In this document: one piece after another, positions 16,424-24,793 of the stretch
Layout: each line of letters starts with the position of its first letter
Numbering within the stretch: the first letter of the stretch is position 1
Assembly (NCBI GenBank): GCA_003157485.1
Contig: PMJQ01000184.1
Coordinates: 1,931 to 41,344, forward strand
Length of the DNA: 39,414 nucleotides
Reading direction: 5' to 3'
DNA from: Ignavibacteriota bacterium
Lineage (GTDB): Bacteria; Bacteroidota; Ignavibacteria; UBA10030; UBA6906
Notes under the pieces: generated by a model
Told to the model about the DNA's origin: nothing
What the model saw: the letters and a program-made list of their open reading frames with translations, nothing else
Databases searched by the model: none
Program-made: the position numbers and the translations under genes

Positions 16424-17443
16424 GTGACACAGGAATCATCGGCAATTCCTCTTACAGGTGGAACGACAGGCGACGGGGGGGGGAATCCTCCCCCCGTCGC
16501 TTCTGTGCCTCACTTGCGCGTCGCGCATATTCGGTGGAACGTCGGCGATTTCGTCTTCAAGCACCTGACGATGCTCTTTGCCATCGGCGTGCTTTCACTC
16601 GTGTTCCTGATGGGGTACGAGATGTACGCCGGGTCAGCACTCACGATATCGAAGTTCGGATGGAATTTCCTTGTCACGAGCGTCTGGGACCCTGTTCAGG
16701 AACAGTACGGCGCGCTCCCGCTCATTTACGGAACACTCCTCTCGTCGTTTCTCGCTCTGTTGATTTCCCTTCCCCTCAGTCTGGGCGTGGCAATCTTCCT
16801 TTCTGAGCTTTCGCCGCGGTGGCTGGAACGGCCGCTGTCGTTTCTGGTCGAGCTCCTGGCGGCGATACCGAGCATCGTGTATGGCCTCTGGGGGGTATTC
16901 GTCCTGGTCCCGTGGCTCAGGGTGACTGTTGAGCCATGGCTCGCTTCCCATTTCGGAAGCCTGCCGTTTTTCAAGGGCCCTGCATACGGCTTTGGAATGC
17001 TGGCTGCCGGGCTCATCCTGGCAGTGATGGTTCTTCCCATTATCGCCTCCATCTCCAGGGATGTGCTGCAGGCGATTCCGAACCTCCAGCGCGAGGCGGC
17101 GCTTGGCCTGGGTGCAACGCGCTGGGAGACGACAAGGGTCATCCTCTCGACTGCGAAATCCGGAATACTCGGCGCCACGCTGCTGGGGCTCGGGCGTGCG
17201 GTGGGGGAGACGATGGCCGTGACGCTTGTCATCGGGAATCGCTCGGAGATATCGGCGTCATTGTTCAATCCGGCGTATAGCATGGCAAGCGTGATTGCGA
17301 ACGAATTCTCGGAAGCGACATCATCGATGTATACAAGCGCTCTGATTGAGATCGCGTTTGTTCTTTTCGTGATGACGATCATCCTGAACGCTCTCGCCCG
17401 CATCATCGTCTGGAGCGTGACCCGAAGGTTTAAGACGGCATGA
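16424..17443 (+). CDS. pstC: Phosphate ABC transporter permease PstC
   Basis: One of two membrane permeases of the Pst transporter. It has 339 residues from GTG 16424. The first 40 or so residues are a Gly/Pro-rich hydrophilic tail, followed by six transmembrane segments (first about 45-67). The EAALGLGATRWETT loop is the EAA motif that contacts PstB, and AVGETMAVTLVIGN is typical. The tail codons contain a G9 run and a strong hairpin (16470-16500). An in-frame GTG at 16505 could be the true start, but it has no visible ribosome site. It overlaps pstA by ATGA. Confidence 0.95.
   Translation: MTQESSAIPLTGGTTGDGGGNPPPVASVPHLRVAHIRWNVGDFVFKHLTMLFAIGVLSLVFLMGYEMYAGSALTISKFGWNFLVTSVWDPVQEQYGALPLIYGTLLSSFLALLISLPLSLGVAIFLSELSPRWLERPLSFLVELLAAIPSIVYGLWGVFVLVPWLRVTVEPWLASHFGSLPFFKGPAYGFGMLAAGLILAVMVLPIIASISRDVLQAIPNLQREAALGLGATRWETTRVILSTAKSGILGATLLGLGRAVGETMAVTLVIGNRSEISASLFNPAYSMASVIANEFSEATSSMYTSALIEIAFVLFVMTIILNALARIIVWSVTRRFKTA
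16470..16500 (+). repeat. Strong GC hairpin at the start of pstC
   Basis: GCGACGGGGGG (16470-16480) pairs perfectly with CCCCCCGTCGC (16490-16500) around a 9-base loop. It lies 50 bp after the pstS stop, within the first codons of pstC. It may lower pstC translation or protect the pstS end of the message, matching the high PstS to low PstC ratio needed by the transporter. If pstC starts at GTG 16505 instead, the hairpin is purely intergenic. Confidence 0.6.
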
Positions 17444-18297
17444 GAACGAACGAGAAGCTGTATCTCCTCTGGCGGAAGGCAAAGAACAACGCCATGCTGG
17501 CGTTCTCCCTGGCATGTCTTCTCCTCGCTCTCGTGCCGCTTGTCCTCATTTTTTCTTACACGTTGATCCAGGGGATATCCGCGATCAACCTTGATTTCTT
17601 CATTCAGATGCCGAAGCCTGTCGGCGAAACGGGGGGCGGGATGGCGAATGCCCTCGTGGGGACCGGCATACTCATCGGGCTCGGGGGCCTCTTCGGCCTG
17701 CCGGTCGGCATCCTGGCGGGAATCTACCTTGCTGAGTACGGCGACAATCCCCTCGGAGGGACGGTCCGGTTTCTTGCAGACGTCCTGAGCGGGATACCCT
17801 CCATCATCGTCGGCGTCGTTGCGTATATCATTGTTGTTCTCCCGATGAAGCATTTCTCCGCCCTCGCCGGCGGCGTCGCGCTTGGGATCCTGATGATCCC
17901 CACGGTGACCCGGACGACAGAGGAGATGATACGGCTTGTCCCCCAGTCGTACAGGGAAGCGGGACTGGCGATCGGCATCCCTCGATGGAAAACGACGCTG
18001 AGAATAATACTCCCGACGGCGCTCAAAGGGATAACGACCGGGATCCTCCTGGCAATCGCCCGGGCTGCGGGTGAAACCGCGCCGCTCCTGTTTACGGCAC
18101 TCGGCAACAGGTTCTGGTCAACCGCGATCGATCAGCCGATTGGCTCCCTGACCGTGTTCATTTATGATTATGCGAAATCTCCCTTTGAGGACTGGATCAG
18201 GCAGGCATGGGGAGCTGCGTTTGTGCTGATCGCACTCATTTTTGCACTCAGCGTCATATTCAGAATCGTTACGCGGAGTCGTTATGCGGAGCATTGA
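17440..18297 (+). CDS. pstA: Phosphate ABC transporter permease PstA
   Basis: Second permease of the Pst transporter, 285 residues. Six hydrophobic segments are visible, the first at about 20-45. Typical features are [35 protein letters not shown], the EAA-type loop [16 protein letters not shown] that couples to PstB, and [15 protein letters not shown]. Its ATG overlaps the pstC stop (ATGA), so the two permeases are made together. pstB begins 28 bp downstream, or within the 3' end if the earlier pstB start is used. Confidence 0.96.
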   Translation: MRTNEKLYLLWRKAKNNAMLAFSLACLLLALVPLVLIFSYTLIQGISAINLDFFIQMPKPVGETGGGMANALVGTGILIGLGGLFGLPVGILAGIYLAEYGDNPLGGTVRFLADVLSGIPSIIVGVVAYIIVVLPMKHFSALAGGVALGILMIPTVTRTTEEMIRLVPQSYREAGLAIGIPRWKTTLRIILPTALKGITTGILLAIARAAGETAPLLFTALGNRFWSTAIDQPIGSLTVFIYDYAKSPFEDWIRQAWGAAFVLIALIFALSVIFRIVTRSRYAEH

Positions 18298-18325
18298 TCT
18301 GGCAACAACTTCCGAGAGGAAAGTC

Positions 18326-19120
18326 ATGGATGTCCCTTCAGACCAGCCGTCGCCTGCCGCGAAGGCGGGGGAGCCGGCGAAAATGGTCGCGAGAAATGTT
18401 GACGCATTCTTCGGCAAGACTCAGGCGCTGAAGAAGGTGAGTCTCGAAGTGGCAACGAACCGCGTCCTTGCGATCATAGGTCCCTCGGGATGCGGGAAAT
18501 CGACGTTCCTTCGCTGCCTCAACAGGATGCATGAAGTCGCCTCGGGGACGATGAAAGGCACAATCACGCTTGACGGGCAGAACATATTGCAGATTGACGA
18601 AGTGAACCTGCGGCGCCGGGTCGGGATGGTATTTCAGAAGCCCAACCCCTTTCCCACGATGTCGATATTCGACAATGTGGCTGCCGGGCTGAGGTTTAAC
18701 GGGCATCACAACCGGAAACACCTCGCAGAAGTCGTCGAACGATGCCTCCGCCAGGCCGCGCTCTGGGACGAGGTGAAGGATTCGCTCAACAAATCCGGGA
18801 TGAGCATCTCCGGCGGTCAGCAGCAGAGGCTGTGCATCGCAAGGACGCTGGCCGTGAGCCCGGAGGTCGTCCTCATGGACGAGCCGGCGAGTGCGCTCGA
18901 CCCCCTCTCGACAGCCAAAATCGAGGAGTTGATTTACGAACTGAAGCAGAATTACACGATCGCGATCGTGACGCACAACATGCAGCAGGCGGCCCGGGTG
19001 AGCGACATGACGGCGTTCTTCTATCTGGGTGAGCTCATCGAAATAGGTGAGACGAAGCGGATATTCACGACGCCGGAGAAGAGACAGACGGAAGATTACA
19101 TCACGGGCAGGTTCGGCTGA
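18326..19120 (+). CDS. pstB: Phosphate ABC transporter ATP-binding protein
   Basis: ATPase of the Pst transporter on the cytoplasmic face. It has 264 residues from ATG 18326 (after GAGAGGA). ATG 18284, with GGAG upstream, would add 14 residues and overlap pstA. Walker A is GPSGCGKST, the Q-loop is [19 protein letters not shown], and the signature is [15 protein letters not shown]. Walker B is [13 protein letters not shown] and the switch His is in IVTHNMQQA. The KPNPFPMSI-like Q-loop is specific to PstB among ABC ATPases. It is followed 1 bp later by phoU. Confidence 0.96.
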   Translation: MDVPSDQPSPAAKAGEPAKMVARNVDAFFGKTQALKKVSLEVATNRVLAIIGPSGCGKSTFLRCLNRMHEVASGTMKGTITLDGQNILQIDEVNLRRRVGMVFQKPNPFPTMSIFDNVAAGLRFNGHHNRKHLAEVVERCLRQAALWDEVKDSLNKSGMSISGGQQQRLCIARTLAVSPEVVLMDEPASALDPLSTAKIEELIYELKQNYTIAIVTHNMQQAARVSDMTAFFYLGELIEIGETKRIFTTPEKRQTEDYITGRFG

Positions 19121-19121
19121 C

Positions 19122-19793
19122 ATGGAGCGTCATTTCGAGCGGGAGCTTGAGGATCTCAAAGGGACCCTCGTCAACATGGGGAGCCTCGTGGACGGGCAGC
19201 TCGGGTCCGCATGCCGGGCCCTCTTTGAAGGAGACCTGTCGCGCGCGCGCGACGTCATGGACCGGGACAGGGAGGTGGATGCGTACGATACGCTGATCGA
19301 CAGGCAGTGCATGGATATATTTGCGCTGACGCAGCCCGTGGCAGTTGACCTGAGGCTCCTGATGTCCGCGCTTGCAATCAACTCGCAGCTTGAACGGATC
19401 GGGGATATCGCTGTGAATATCGCTGAGCGCGTAGAACCTCTCGTCGCGCACAGGGAGTTTCTCCTTTCCACGCGGCTCTCCGAGATGGCCGATATCGCAC
19501 GCATCATGGTGCGGGACAGCCTTGACTCGTTCATCCGCGGGGACGCCACGCTCGCCTCACGCGTTCTTGTCAGCGACGACGTCGTCGACAAACTTGACGG
19601 CGGGCTCTTCCGTACGCTCGTTGCCGAGATGAAGGGACACCACGAACGGGTTGAGCCAGCGGCGCACATACTCATACTTTCCCGCCATCTGGAACGGCTC
19701 GCCGACCATGCGACGAACATCGCCGAAGACGTCATATTCATCGTGGAGGCGAAACTGGTGAAGCATACCGCCGGGGAAGGGATCCGACCTTGA
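19122..19793 (+). CDS. phoU: PhoU-family phosphate signalling protein, copy 1
   Basis: PhoU relays the state of the Pst transporter to the phosphate sensor kinase and limits phosphate uptake. It has 223 residues from ATG 19122; the frame opens upstream to 19047 only inside pstB. The protein has two three-helix PhoU repeats, each with an E-x3-D-x3-N metal-binding motif: LERIGDIAVNIAE and LERLADHATNIAE. Its stop codon TGA is the first three bases of the hairpin array that follows. Compared with copy 2, this copy is more diverged in the first repeat (CMDIFALTQPVAVDLR). Confidence 0.93.
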   Translation: MERHFERELEDLKGTLVNMGSLVDGQLGSACRALFEGDLSRARDVMDRDREVDAYDTLIDRQCMDIFALTQPVAVDLRLLMSALAINSQLERIGDIAVNIAERVEPLVAHREFLLSTRLSEMADIARIMVRDSLDSFIRGDATLASRVLVSDDVVDKLDGGLFRTLVAEMKGHHERVEPAAHILILSRHLERLADHATNIAEDVIFIVEAKLVKHTAGEGIRP

Positions 19794-19796
19794 AAA

Positions 19797-19992
19797 TTAC
19801 GCCGCTTCCTGGCGTGGCTGAAAGTCACGACGATTTTAGGCGTGATTGAAAATTACGCCGCTTCCTGGCGTGGCTGAAAGTCACGACGATCTTGGGCGTG
19901 ATTGAAAATCACGCAGCCTGTTTGCGTGACTGGATGTCACGCATTCAACCAGAATGGTTGAATATTTCGAATTCAACTGATTTGGTTGAATT
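19797..19992 (+). repeat. Array of seven hairpins with 28-nt spacing between the phoU genes
   Basis: Seven short inverted repeats are centred at 19807, 19835, 19863, 19891, 19919, 19953 and 19981, a 28-nt step with a single 34-nt step. The first five have 7-nt arms and 7-nt loops. Arms are TTACGCC/GGCGTGG (units 1 and 3, partly G-U), TCACGAC/GGCGTGA (2 and 4, one mismatch), TCACGCA/TGCGTGA (5, perfect), ATTCAACCA/TGGTTGAAT (6, perfect, 3-nt loop) and AATTCAAC/GTTGAATT (7, perfect). Units 1-2 and 3-4 form a nearly exact 56-bp tandem duplication starting at 19791. Linkers read close to TTGAAA. Arms change sequence while pairing is kept. Confidence 0.85.
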
Positions 19993-20055
19993 CCGTCTCT
20001 TGCACATTCCGCGTTCATTAAGTATGTTGGAGTCATCATTTTCCGGACAGGTCCC

Positions 20056-20757
20056 ATGCAGCGTCACTTCGTCGAAGAGCTTGAGGCGGTAAAGACTAAC
20101 CTGATCAAGATGGGGAGCTTCGCGGAAGAAGCGATCGCCCAATCGATCAAGGCGCTCCTGGAGCGGAACGCGGACCTGGCACGCGAGGTCATCACCCGGG
20201 ACGAGAGGATCAACGAGATGGAAATCGAGATCGACGACGCCATCGTTGACCTTCTTGCCCTGCAGCAGCCTGTTGCCACGGACCTGAGGTTCATACTCGC
20301 CGCAATGAAGATCAACAACGATCTCGAGAGGATCGGGGACCATGCCGTAAACATCGCCGAGTCCGCTCTCCAGTATGCGGTGGGAAAGCCGGTCAGGCCG
20401 TTTGCCGATCTCCCGCACATGGCGCAGACAACGAAGGAAATGCTCCGCGACTCGATTGACGCGTTCATCCATGCAGACTCGGCGAAGGCGCGGGCGGTGC
20501 TCGTGAGCGATGATACGATCGACGACCTGAACAGGAAGATCGTCGCCGGGCTTGTGGCGGTCATCCGGGCCGAGCCGCCGCTTATCGAACAGGCGCTGGA
20601 CCTGATCCGCGTCAGCCGGAACCTTGAGCGCGTTGCCGACCTCTCCACGAATATCGCCGAGGAGGTGGTATTCATCGCCGAGGCGCACATTGTCAAGCAT
20701 AACGTCGAAAACAAACCCCCCTCCGTTCACCGCGAATCGGCTTCCGGGCAGTCGTAG
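20056..20757 (+). CDS. phoU: PhoU-family phosphate signalling protein, copy 2
   Basis: Second PhoU, 233 residues, closer to textbook PhoU than copy 1: [56 protein letters not shown] and [21 protein letters not shown]. Both E-x3-D-x3-N metal motifs are intact. It is separated from copy 1 by the 262-bp gap holding the hairpin array (19797-19992), so its expression may be set apart from the pst genes. The two proteins share the whole fold but differ widely, indicating an old duplication. A short Ser/Pro-rich tail ends the protein. Confidence 0.95.
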   Translation: MQRHFVEELEAVKTNLIKMGSFAEEAIAQSIKALLERNADLAREVITRDERINEMEIEIDDAIVDLLALQQPVATDLRFILAAMKINNDLERIGDHAVNIAESALQYAVGKPVRPFADLPHMAQTTKEMLRDSIDAFIHADSAKARAVLVSDDTIDDLNRKIVAGLVAVIRAEPPLIEQALDLIRVSRNLERVADLSTNIAEEVVFIAEAHIVKHNVENKPPSVHRESASGQS

Positions 20758-20814
20758 TCCGTTTCCCCTCCCGGGGGATCCTCCCCGGCGCGAGAACTTC
20801 CCCTCACAAATCAA

Positions 20815-20843
20815 TTGCATGGAACCCGCAAAAGAAGTATCTT
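20815..20843 (+). promoter_or_regulatory. Possible parA promoter
   Basis: TTGCAT (20815-20820) and TATCTT (20838-20843) lie 17 bp apart in the 182-bp gap before parA. The -10 overlaps an inverted repeat GAAGTA/TACTTC (20834-20855). A CCGGGG/CCCCGG hairpin at 20771-20788 just after phoU might weakly end the upstream transcript, but it lacks a T-run. Confidence 0.35.
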
Positions 20844-20857
20844 TTTGGGTACTTCGA

Positions 20858-20876
20858 TGTTTCACGGCGTTTCACG
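20858..20876 (+). promoter_or_regulatory. Two direct parS-like half-sites before parA
   Basis: GTTTCACG occurs at 20859-20866 and again at 20869-20876, a 10-bp direct repeat. The chromosomal parS consensus bound by ParB is the palindrome TGTTTCACGTGAAACA, so each copy equals one half-site (the first even as TGTTTCACG). The half-sites are in direct rather than inverted order, so this is not a standard parS. It could be a weak ParB or ParA autoregulatory site, or chance. Confidence 0.35.
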
Positions 20877-20939
20877 GCTCCCTGCCGGGCATCCCGGGCC
20901 GGGAAGCCCCTGCGTTTCCGGAAATCTCTATGGTGTAGT

Positions 20940-21722
20940 GTGGGCAAGATCATTACTATTGCAAACCAGAAGGGGGGGGTGGGGAAGACCACGACCGCCG
21001 TCAACCTCTCGGCGTGCATTGCGGCTGCAGAGAAGAGAACGCTCCTCGTGGACACCGACCCGCAGGCGAATGCGACAAGCGGCATCGGGCTGGAGGCATC
21101 GTCCGAAGGGAGAAGCACGTACGAGGTCATGGTCGGCGGCCTCTCGGCGGCAGACGCGATTCAGAAAAGCCAGATGCCGTTCCTTTCGGTTATGCCCTCG
21201 CACATCAACCTCGTAGGGGCGGAGCTGGAACTGGTCCAGCTCGAGGACAGGGAGCGGCGCCTGAAGAACGCGCTTGATGCGGTCAGGAAAGACTATGATT
21301 TCATATTCATCGATTGCCCTCCCTCGCTCGGCCTCGTGACGCTTAACGCCCTGACGGCTGCGGATTCCGTCCTCATTCCGGTCCAGTGCGAGTACTACGC
21401 GCTCGAGGGACTCGGCCAGCTCCTGAATACGATAAGCATGGTGAAAAAACAGCTCAACGAATCGCTGGACATCGAGGGGGTTCTCCTCACGATGTTCGAC
21501 GGCCGCCTCCGCCTTTCGAACCAGATCGTGGAGGAGGTGAAGAAGTACTTCGGCGAGAAAGTATTCAAGTCTGTCGTCACGCGCAACGTCCGACTGAGCG
21601 AGGCGCCGAGCTTCGGAAAGCCTATCATCCTGTATGACGCCGTCTCCACCGGGACCCGGAACTACATGGACCTTGCCCGGGAGGTCCTTGTGAAGAACGA
21701 TCACCAGATTATCACGACATGA
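20940..21722 (+). CDS. parA: Chromosome partitioning ATPase ParA (Soj)
   Basis: ParA-type ATPase that moves the ParB-bound origin region during segregation. It has 260 residues from GTG 20940. The deviant Walker A is [13 protein letters not shown], Walker A' is [12 protein letters not shown], and Walker B is [11 protein letters not shown]. The size and lack of an N-terminal DNA-binding domain place it with chromosomal Soj/ParA rather than plasmid ParA of the SopA type. The P-loop codons include a G8 run. No clear ribosome site precedes it. parB follows after 10 bp. Confidence 0.96.
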   Translation: MGKIITIANQKGGVGKTTTAVNLSACIAAAEKRTLLVDTDPQANATSGIGLEASSEGRSTYEVMVGGLSAADAIQKSQMPFLSVMPSHINLVGAELELVQLEDRERRLKNALDAVRKDYDFIFIDCPPSLGLVTLNALTAADSVLIPVQCEYYALEGLGQLLNTISMVKKQLNESLDIEGVLLTMFDGRLRLSNQIVEEVKKYFGEKVFKSVVTRNVRLSEAPSFGKPIILYDAVSTGTRNYMDLAREVLVKNDHQIITT

Positions 21723-21732
21723 GCGCCGCACC

Positions 21733-22650
21733 ATGGCACGCATAAAACCCGTCCTCGGCAGAGGTCTCGCCTCCCTGATCCCGCGCCAGGCAGCGGTGCC
21801 CCCGCTCCCTCTCGGCGGACAGGATGACGGCGTCACCAACGACATCATTGCGTCGATCGCGCTCGACCGCATCCAGCGGAATCCGTACCAGCCCCGTGCC
21901 GAGTTCGAGCCGGTCGCTCTTGACGAGCTCAAGCGCTCGATCCAGGAGAAGGGGATTATTCAGCCGGTCACCGTCCGCAGGCTCGGCGATGAGTACCAGC
22001 TGATCTCGGGGGAGCGCCGTGTGAGAGCCGCGCGGGAGGCGGGGCTCAAACACATCCCCGCGTACATCATCAGGGTCCGCTCGAACGAGGAGATGCTCGA
22101 GCTCGCGCTCATCGAGAACCTCCAGCGCGAGCACCTCAACCCGATTGAGATCGCGATCTCCTACAAGCGGCTCATCGACGAGTGCCGGTATACGCAGGAG
22201 GAGGTATCGCAGAAGATCGGTAAGGACAGGACGACGATAACGAATTTTCTCCGTCTCCTGAAACTTCCCGAACCGATTCAGGCCGCCGTGCGGAAGGGGG
22301 ACATCTCAAGCGGCCACGCGCGTGCGCTCGTGGCGATCGAAGATGCTGACAGGCAGATGGAGATCTTCACGAAGATCGTCGCGAAGGATCTCTCCGTCCG
22401 CGACGTGGAGCGCCTTGCCCGTGAGAAAAAGGGGGGGAAAGGAAGCAGGCGGGGAACCGGCCATGGAGGCGGGGCGGTCTCCAGCTCGCTCTTGAGCATC
22501 GAGGAGCGGCTCCGCAGGTTTCTGGGGACTCGCGTCCAGGTGCGCATGCTGCAGGACGGTAAAGGAGAGATCGTCATCGAATATTATTCCGCCGATGATC
22601 TCGAGCGCATTCTTGAAGTATTCTCCGGGATCGAAGACCGGGCGCGGTGA
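21733..22650 (+). CDS. parB: Chromosome partitioning protein ParB (Spo0J)
   Basis: DNA-binding CTPase that loads at parS and spreads to form the partition complex. It has 305 residues. The N-terminus [13 protein letters not shown] carries the usual ParA-stimulating basic segment. The CTP-binding region includes [14 protein letters not shown] and the Arg patch [27 protein letters not shown] and a helix-turn-helix ([19 protein letters not shown]) bind parS. A Gly/Lys-rich linker leads to the C-terminal dimerisation domain ([14 protein letters not shown]). It forms a parAB operon; such pairs usually lie near the replication origin, which is an inference for this genome. Confidence 0.96.
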   Translation: MARIKPVLGRGLASLIPRQAAVPPLPLGGQDDGVTNDIIASIALDRIQRNPYQPRAEFEPVALDELKRSIQEKGIIQPVTVRRLGDEYQLISGERRVRAAREAGLKHIPAYIIRVRSNEEMLELALIENLQREHLNPIEIAISYKRLIDECRYTQEEVSQKIGKDRTTITNFLRLLKLPEPIQAAVRKGDISSGHARALVAIEDADRQMEIFTKIVAKDLSVRDVERLAREKKGGKGSRRGTGHGGGAVSSSLLSIEERLRRFLGTRVQVRMLQDGKGEIVIEYYSADDLERILEVFSGIEDRAR

Positions 22651-22691
22651 CCGCCGCGCCGTCGTCGAACGGACATCTTGCGGGGAGCCAC

Positions 22692-23084
22692 ATGGGAAAG
22701 TCGATCATTGCAACTCCGAACGCCCCGGCTGCGATAGGGCCGTACAGCCAGGGGATCGCCGCCCCTCCGGGGCTCGTATTCACCGCCGGCCAGATTCCCC
22801 TCGATCCGGCTACCGGAGAGATCGTCGGGGGCGACATCAGGGCTCAGACCCGGCGTGTGATCGAAAACCTGAAGGCGATACTCGAGGCGGGCGGTTCGGA
22901 CCTCTCGTCGGTCGTCAGAACGACCGTCTATCTGAAGGATATGGGGGATTTCGCAGGGATGAATGAAGTCTATGCCGAGTACTTTCGCGCGGCGCTCCCG
23001 GCCAGATCCACGGTCGAGGTGGCGCGTCTTCCCCGTGATGTCCGCGTCGAGATCGATGCGATAGGCATCACCCTGTCCCGCTGA
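22692..23084 (+). CDS. ridA: RidA family reactive intermediate deaminase
   Basis: YjgF/YER057c/UK114-family protein of 130 residues. RidA members hydrolyse reactive enamine and imine intermediates released by PLP enzymes. The start ATG 22692 follows GGGGAG; a GTG at 22647 overlapping parB is in frame but gives a non-conserved extension. Typical motifs are [26 protein letters not shown] and [23 protein letters not shown]. The [22 protein letters not shown] end carries the catalytic Arg. Membership in the RidA subfamily proper is supported by this Arg and the overall length. Confidence 0.93.
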   Translation: MGKSIIATPNAPAAIGPYSQGIAAPPGLVFTAGQIPLDPATGEIVGGDIRAQTRRVIENLKAILEAGGSDLSSVVRTTVYLKDMGDFAGMNEVYAEYFRAALPARSTVEVARLPRDVRVEIDAIGITLSR

Positions 23085-23095
23085 CAGGATACGAT

Positions 23096-23770
23096 GTGAA
23101 ACCGGTTCCCCGTCACCTGCTGGCGGTCATCATGCTGTTGCTCGGCTTCTCCCTGTGTGCCCGGGCCTGCCCCGGCGTCACGCAGGGCGCGGACTCCGTA
23201 CGGATCAGGCCGGGAACAGACTCCCTTCGCGTCCGGCACGGCGAGGATTCCGTCCGGATCACCCGGGGGGCGGACTCCGCCGGTTGGCGCTCAGACACGC
23301 TGCGGCATGCGGCACTCCCGCGGAAATCTCCCGGAATGGCAATGCTCCTCTCTGCTGTCGTCCCCGGAGCCGGGCAGTTCTATAATCAGTCCTACTGGAA
23401 AGTCCCCATTGTGTTCGGGCTCGGGCTCTATTTTGCGTCGACCTGGCTCGACCAGAACCGGCGGACGGAGATCTATCGGCAGAAGTACGCGGCGGATCTG
23501 GCTGTTCCCCTCCCCACCGATATCTTCGCGAGCCTCGCCGCACAGGGACAGAGGAACACTGATCTGAATGAAAGGGAATTCTACAAGGAACAGCGGGACA
23601 CATTTGCCTGGTATTTCGTCATACTCTACCTTGTGAACGTTGCCGACGCGTACGTTGATGCGAGCCTCTTTGATTTTGACGTCGGAGGGGACCTCTCGCT
23701 CCGGGTCCTCCCTGGAGCGGCCGGACCGCTGAACCCCGTCCCGGGAGTCACCCTCCGCATCGGGTTTTAA
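23096..23770 (+). CDS. DUF5683-like membrane protein with DSVRI repeats
   Basis: A 224-residue protein, start GTG 23096 after AGGA. A signal peptide or anchor (LLAVIMLLLGFSLCARA) comes first. Four imperfect copies of a short repeat follow, about 11 residues each (GADSVRIRPG, GTDSLRVRHG, GEDSVRITRG, GADSAGW). The main domain starts PRKSPGMAMLLSAVVPGAGQFYNQSYWKVPI, the hallmark of DUF5683 proteins common in Bacteroidota, often found behind parAB. A second transmembrane segment (WYFVILYLVNVADAYVDA) and a beta-rich tail ending GVTLRIGF follow. The function is unknown; the family and its gene order support an FCB-group host. Confidence 0.8.
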   Translation: MKPVPRHLLAVIMLLLGFSLCARACPGVTQGADSVRIRPGTDSLRVRHGEDSVRITRGADSAGWRSDTLRHAALPRKSPGMAMLLSAVVPGAGQFYNQSYWKVPIVFGLGLYFASTWLDQNRRTEIYRQKYAADLAVPLPTDIFASLAAQGQRNTDLNEREFYKEQRDTFAWYFVILYLVNVADAYVDASLFDFDVGGDLSLRVLPGAAGPLNPVPGVTLRIGF

Positions 23771-23809
23771 GCCTCACCAGAGCCTGTTCAACAACTCGAG
23801 GGGGCCCGT

Positions 23810-24793
23810 ATGCTGAACTACATCTGGATCTCGCTCATCATCCTGGGAATACTCGTCGCCGCCGGGAGCGACGCCGCCGACGAGCTGGGGAACACGTACC
23901 GGAACGGCATCTCCCTCGAGGTCCGATTCGTAGTCGCAAAACGCCCCTCCCCGCTCCGCTCCGCGTGGGAGGGGACGATCGTTCTCAGTGCGGCGGAATT
24001 CAACTCTCTGTACGGTCCGGGATCGGCGGATTCGGCTGTGAACCAGCCTGCGATGGTCTCCGTTGACGCCTCCGGCAGGTCGACGGTGACGATGACGGCA
24101 GGGTCCGGCACGCCGCGCCTGTGGGCGGAAATGGCGAAGCACGCGGCGGACCCCGGGCGCCTTGCGGCGACGGCCGCGCCGCTGAACCCTGAGGCTGAGG
24201 GGAATGCTCTCCCGCTCCGGATGGTTGTGGAGCCGATCAGATTCGTCAGGCTGAAGGCCGTGACCGCCGCCGCGCTTGACTATGCCGCCGCCGCAGTGAA
24301 CATCTCGATCGGTCTCATCGGCGTAATGGCGCTCTGGCTGGGCGTGATGAAGGTTGCCGGTGAAGCGGGGCTCCTCGGAATCATCACGCGCGCGCTTACC
24401 CCCCTTACGCGCCGGCTCTTTCCCGACATCCCTCCCGACCATCCCGCTCTCGCCTCGATGATCATGAACATCGCGGCGAACATGCTCGGATTGAACAACG
24501 CGGCGACCCCCATGGGCCTGAAAGCCATGGAGGAGCTGAACAGGCTGAATCCGCGCCTCGGGACTGCGACGAACGCCATGGTCACGTTCCTGGCCATCAA
24601 CACGGGAGGGCTCGTCCTGATCCCCGCCACGGCGATCGCGGTGCGCGCGGCGGCAGGGTCGGCGAACCCCGGGATCATCATCGGGACGTCAATCATAGGG
24701 TCCGGATGCGCGACGATCGCCGGAGTTGCCGCCTCCCGCCTCCTCCAGAGGCTTCCCCGCTACCGGCGGCAGGTGGAGGCGGACCATGACTGA
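23810..24793 (+). CDS. spmA: SpmA-like nucleoside-recognition (Gate) domain membrane protein with insertion
   Basis: Membrane protein of 327 residues related to spore maturation protein A. The family's first helix (MLNYIWISLIILGILVAAGSD) is followed by an insertion of about 125 residues absent from the B. subtilis protein. This insertion is polar, without membrane segments. The conserved body then resumes: VNISIGLIGVMALWLGVMKVAGEAGLL, RRLFPDIPPDHPALASMIMNIAANMLGLNNAATPMGLKAMEEL and MVTFLAINTGGLVLIPATAIAVR. Spores are not expected in this lineage, so the role is probably transport-related. It overlaps the spmB-like gene by 8 bp. Confidence 0.85.
   Translation: MLNYIWISLIILGILVAAGSDAADELGNTYRNGISLEVRFVVAKRPSPLRSAWEGTIVLSAAEFNSLYGPGSADSAVNQPAMVSVDASGRSTVTMTAGSGTPRLWAEMAKHAADPGRLAATAAPLNPEAEGNALPLRMVVEPIRFVRLKAVTAAALDYAAAAVNISIGLIGVMALWLGVMKVAGEAGLLGIITRALTPLTRRLFPDIPPDHPALASMIMNIAANMLGLNNAATPMGLKAMEELNRLNPRLGTATNAMVTFLAINTGGLVLIPATAIAVRAAAGSANPGIIIGTSIIGSGCATIAGVAASRLLQRLPRYRRQVEADHD

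Noticed and set aside
19791-19992. CRISPR array
   Set aside because: The repeats are themselves dyads with changing sequence and no unique spacers of even size; no cas genes are present.
19892-20092. Short open frame through the hairpin array
   Set aside because: It runs across inverted repeats and into phoU copy 2 in another frame, with no ribosome site.
20771-20788. Intrinsic terminator after phoU copy 2
   Set aside because: The CCGGGG/CCCCGG stem is only 6 bp and has no T-run behind it.
20970-20985. G8 run in parA as a phase-variable tract
   Set aside because: It encodes the essential P-loop Gly codons, so the run follows from codon choice in a GC-rich genome.
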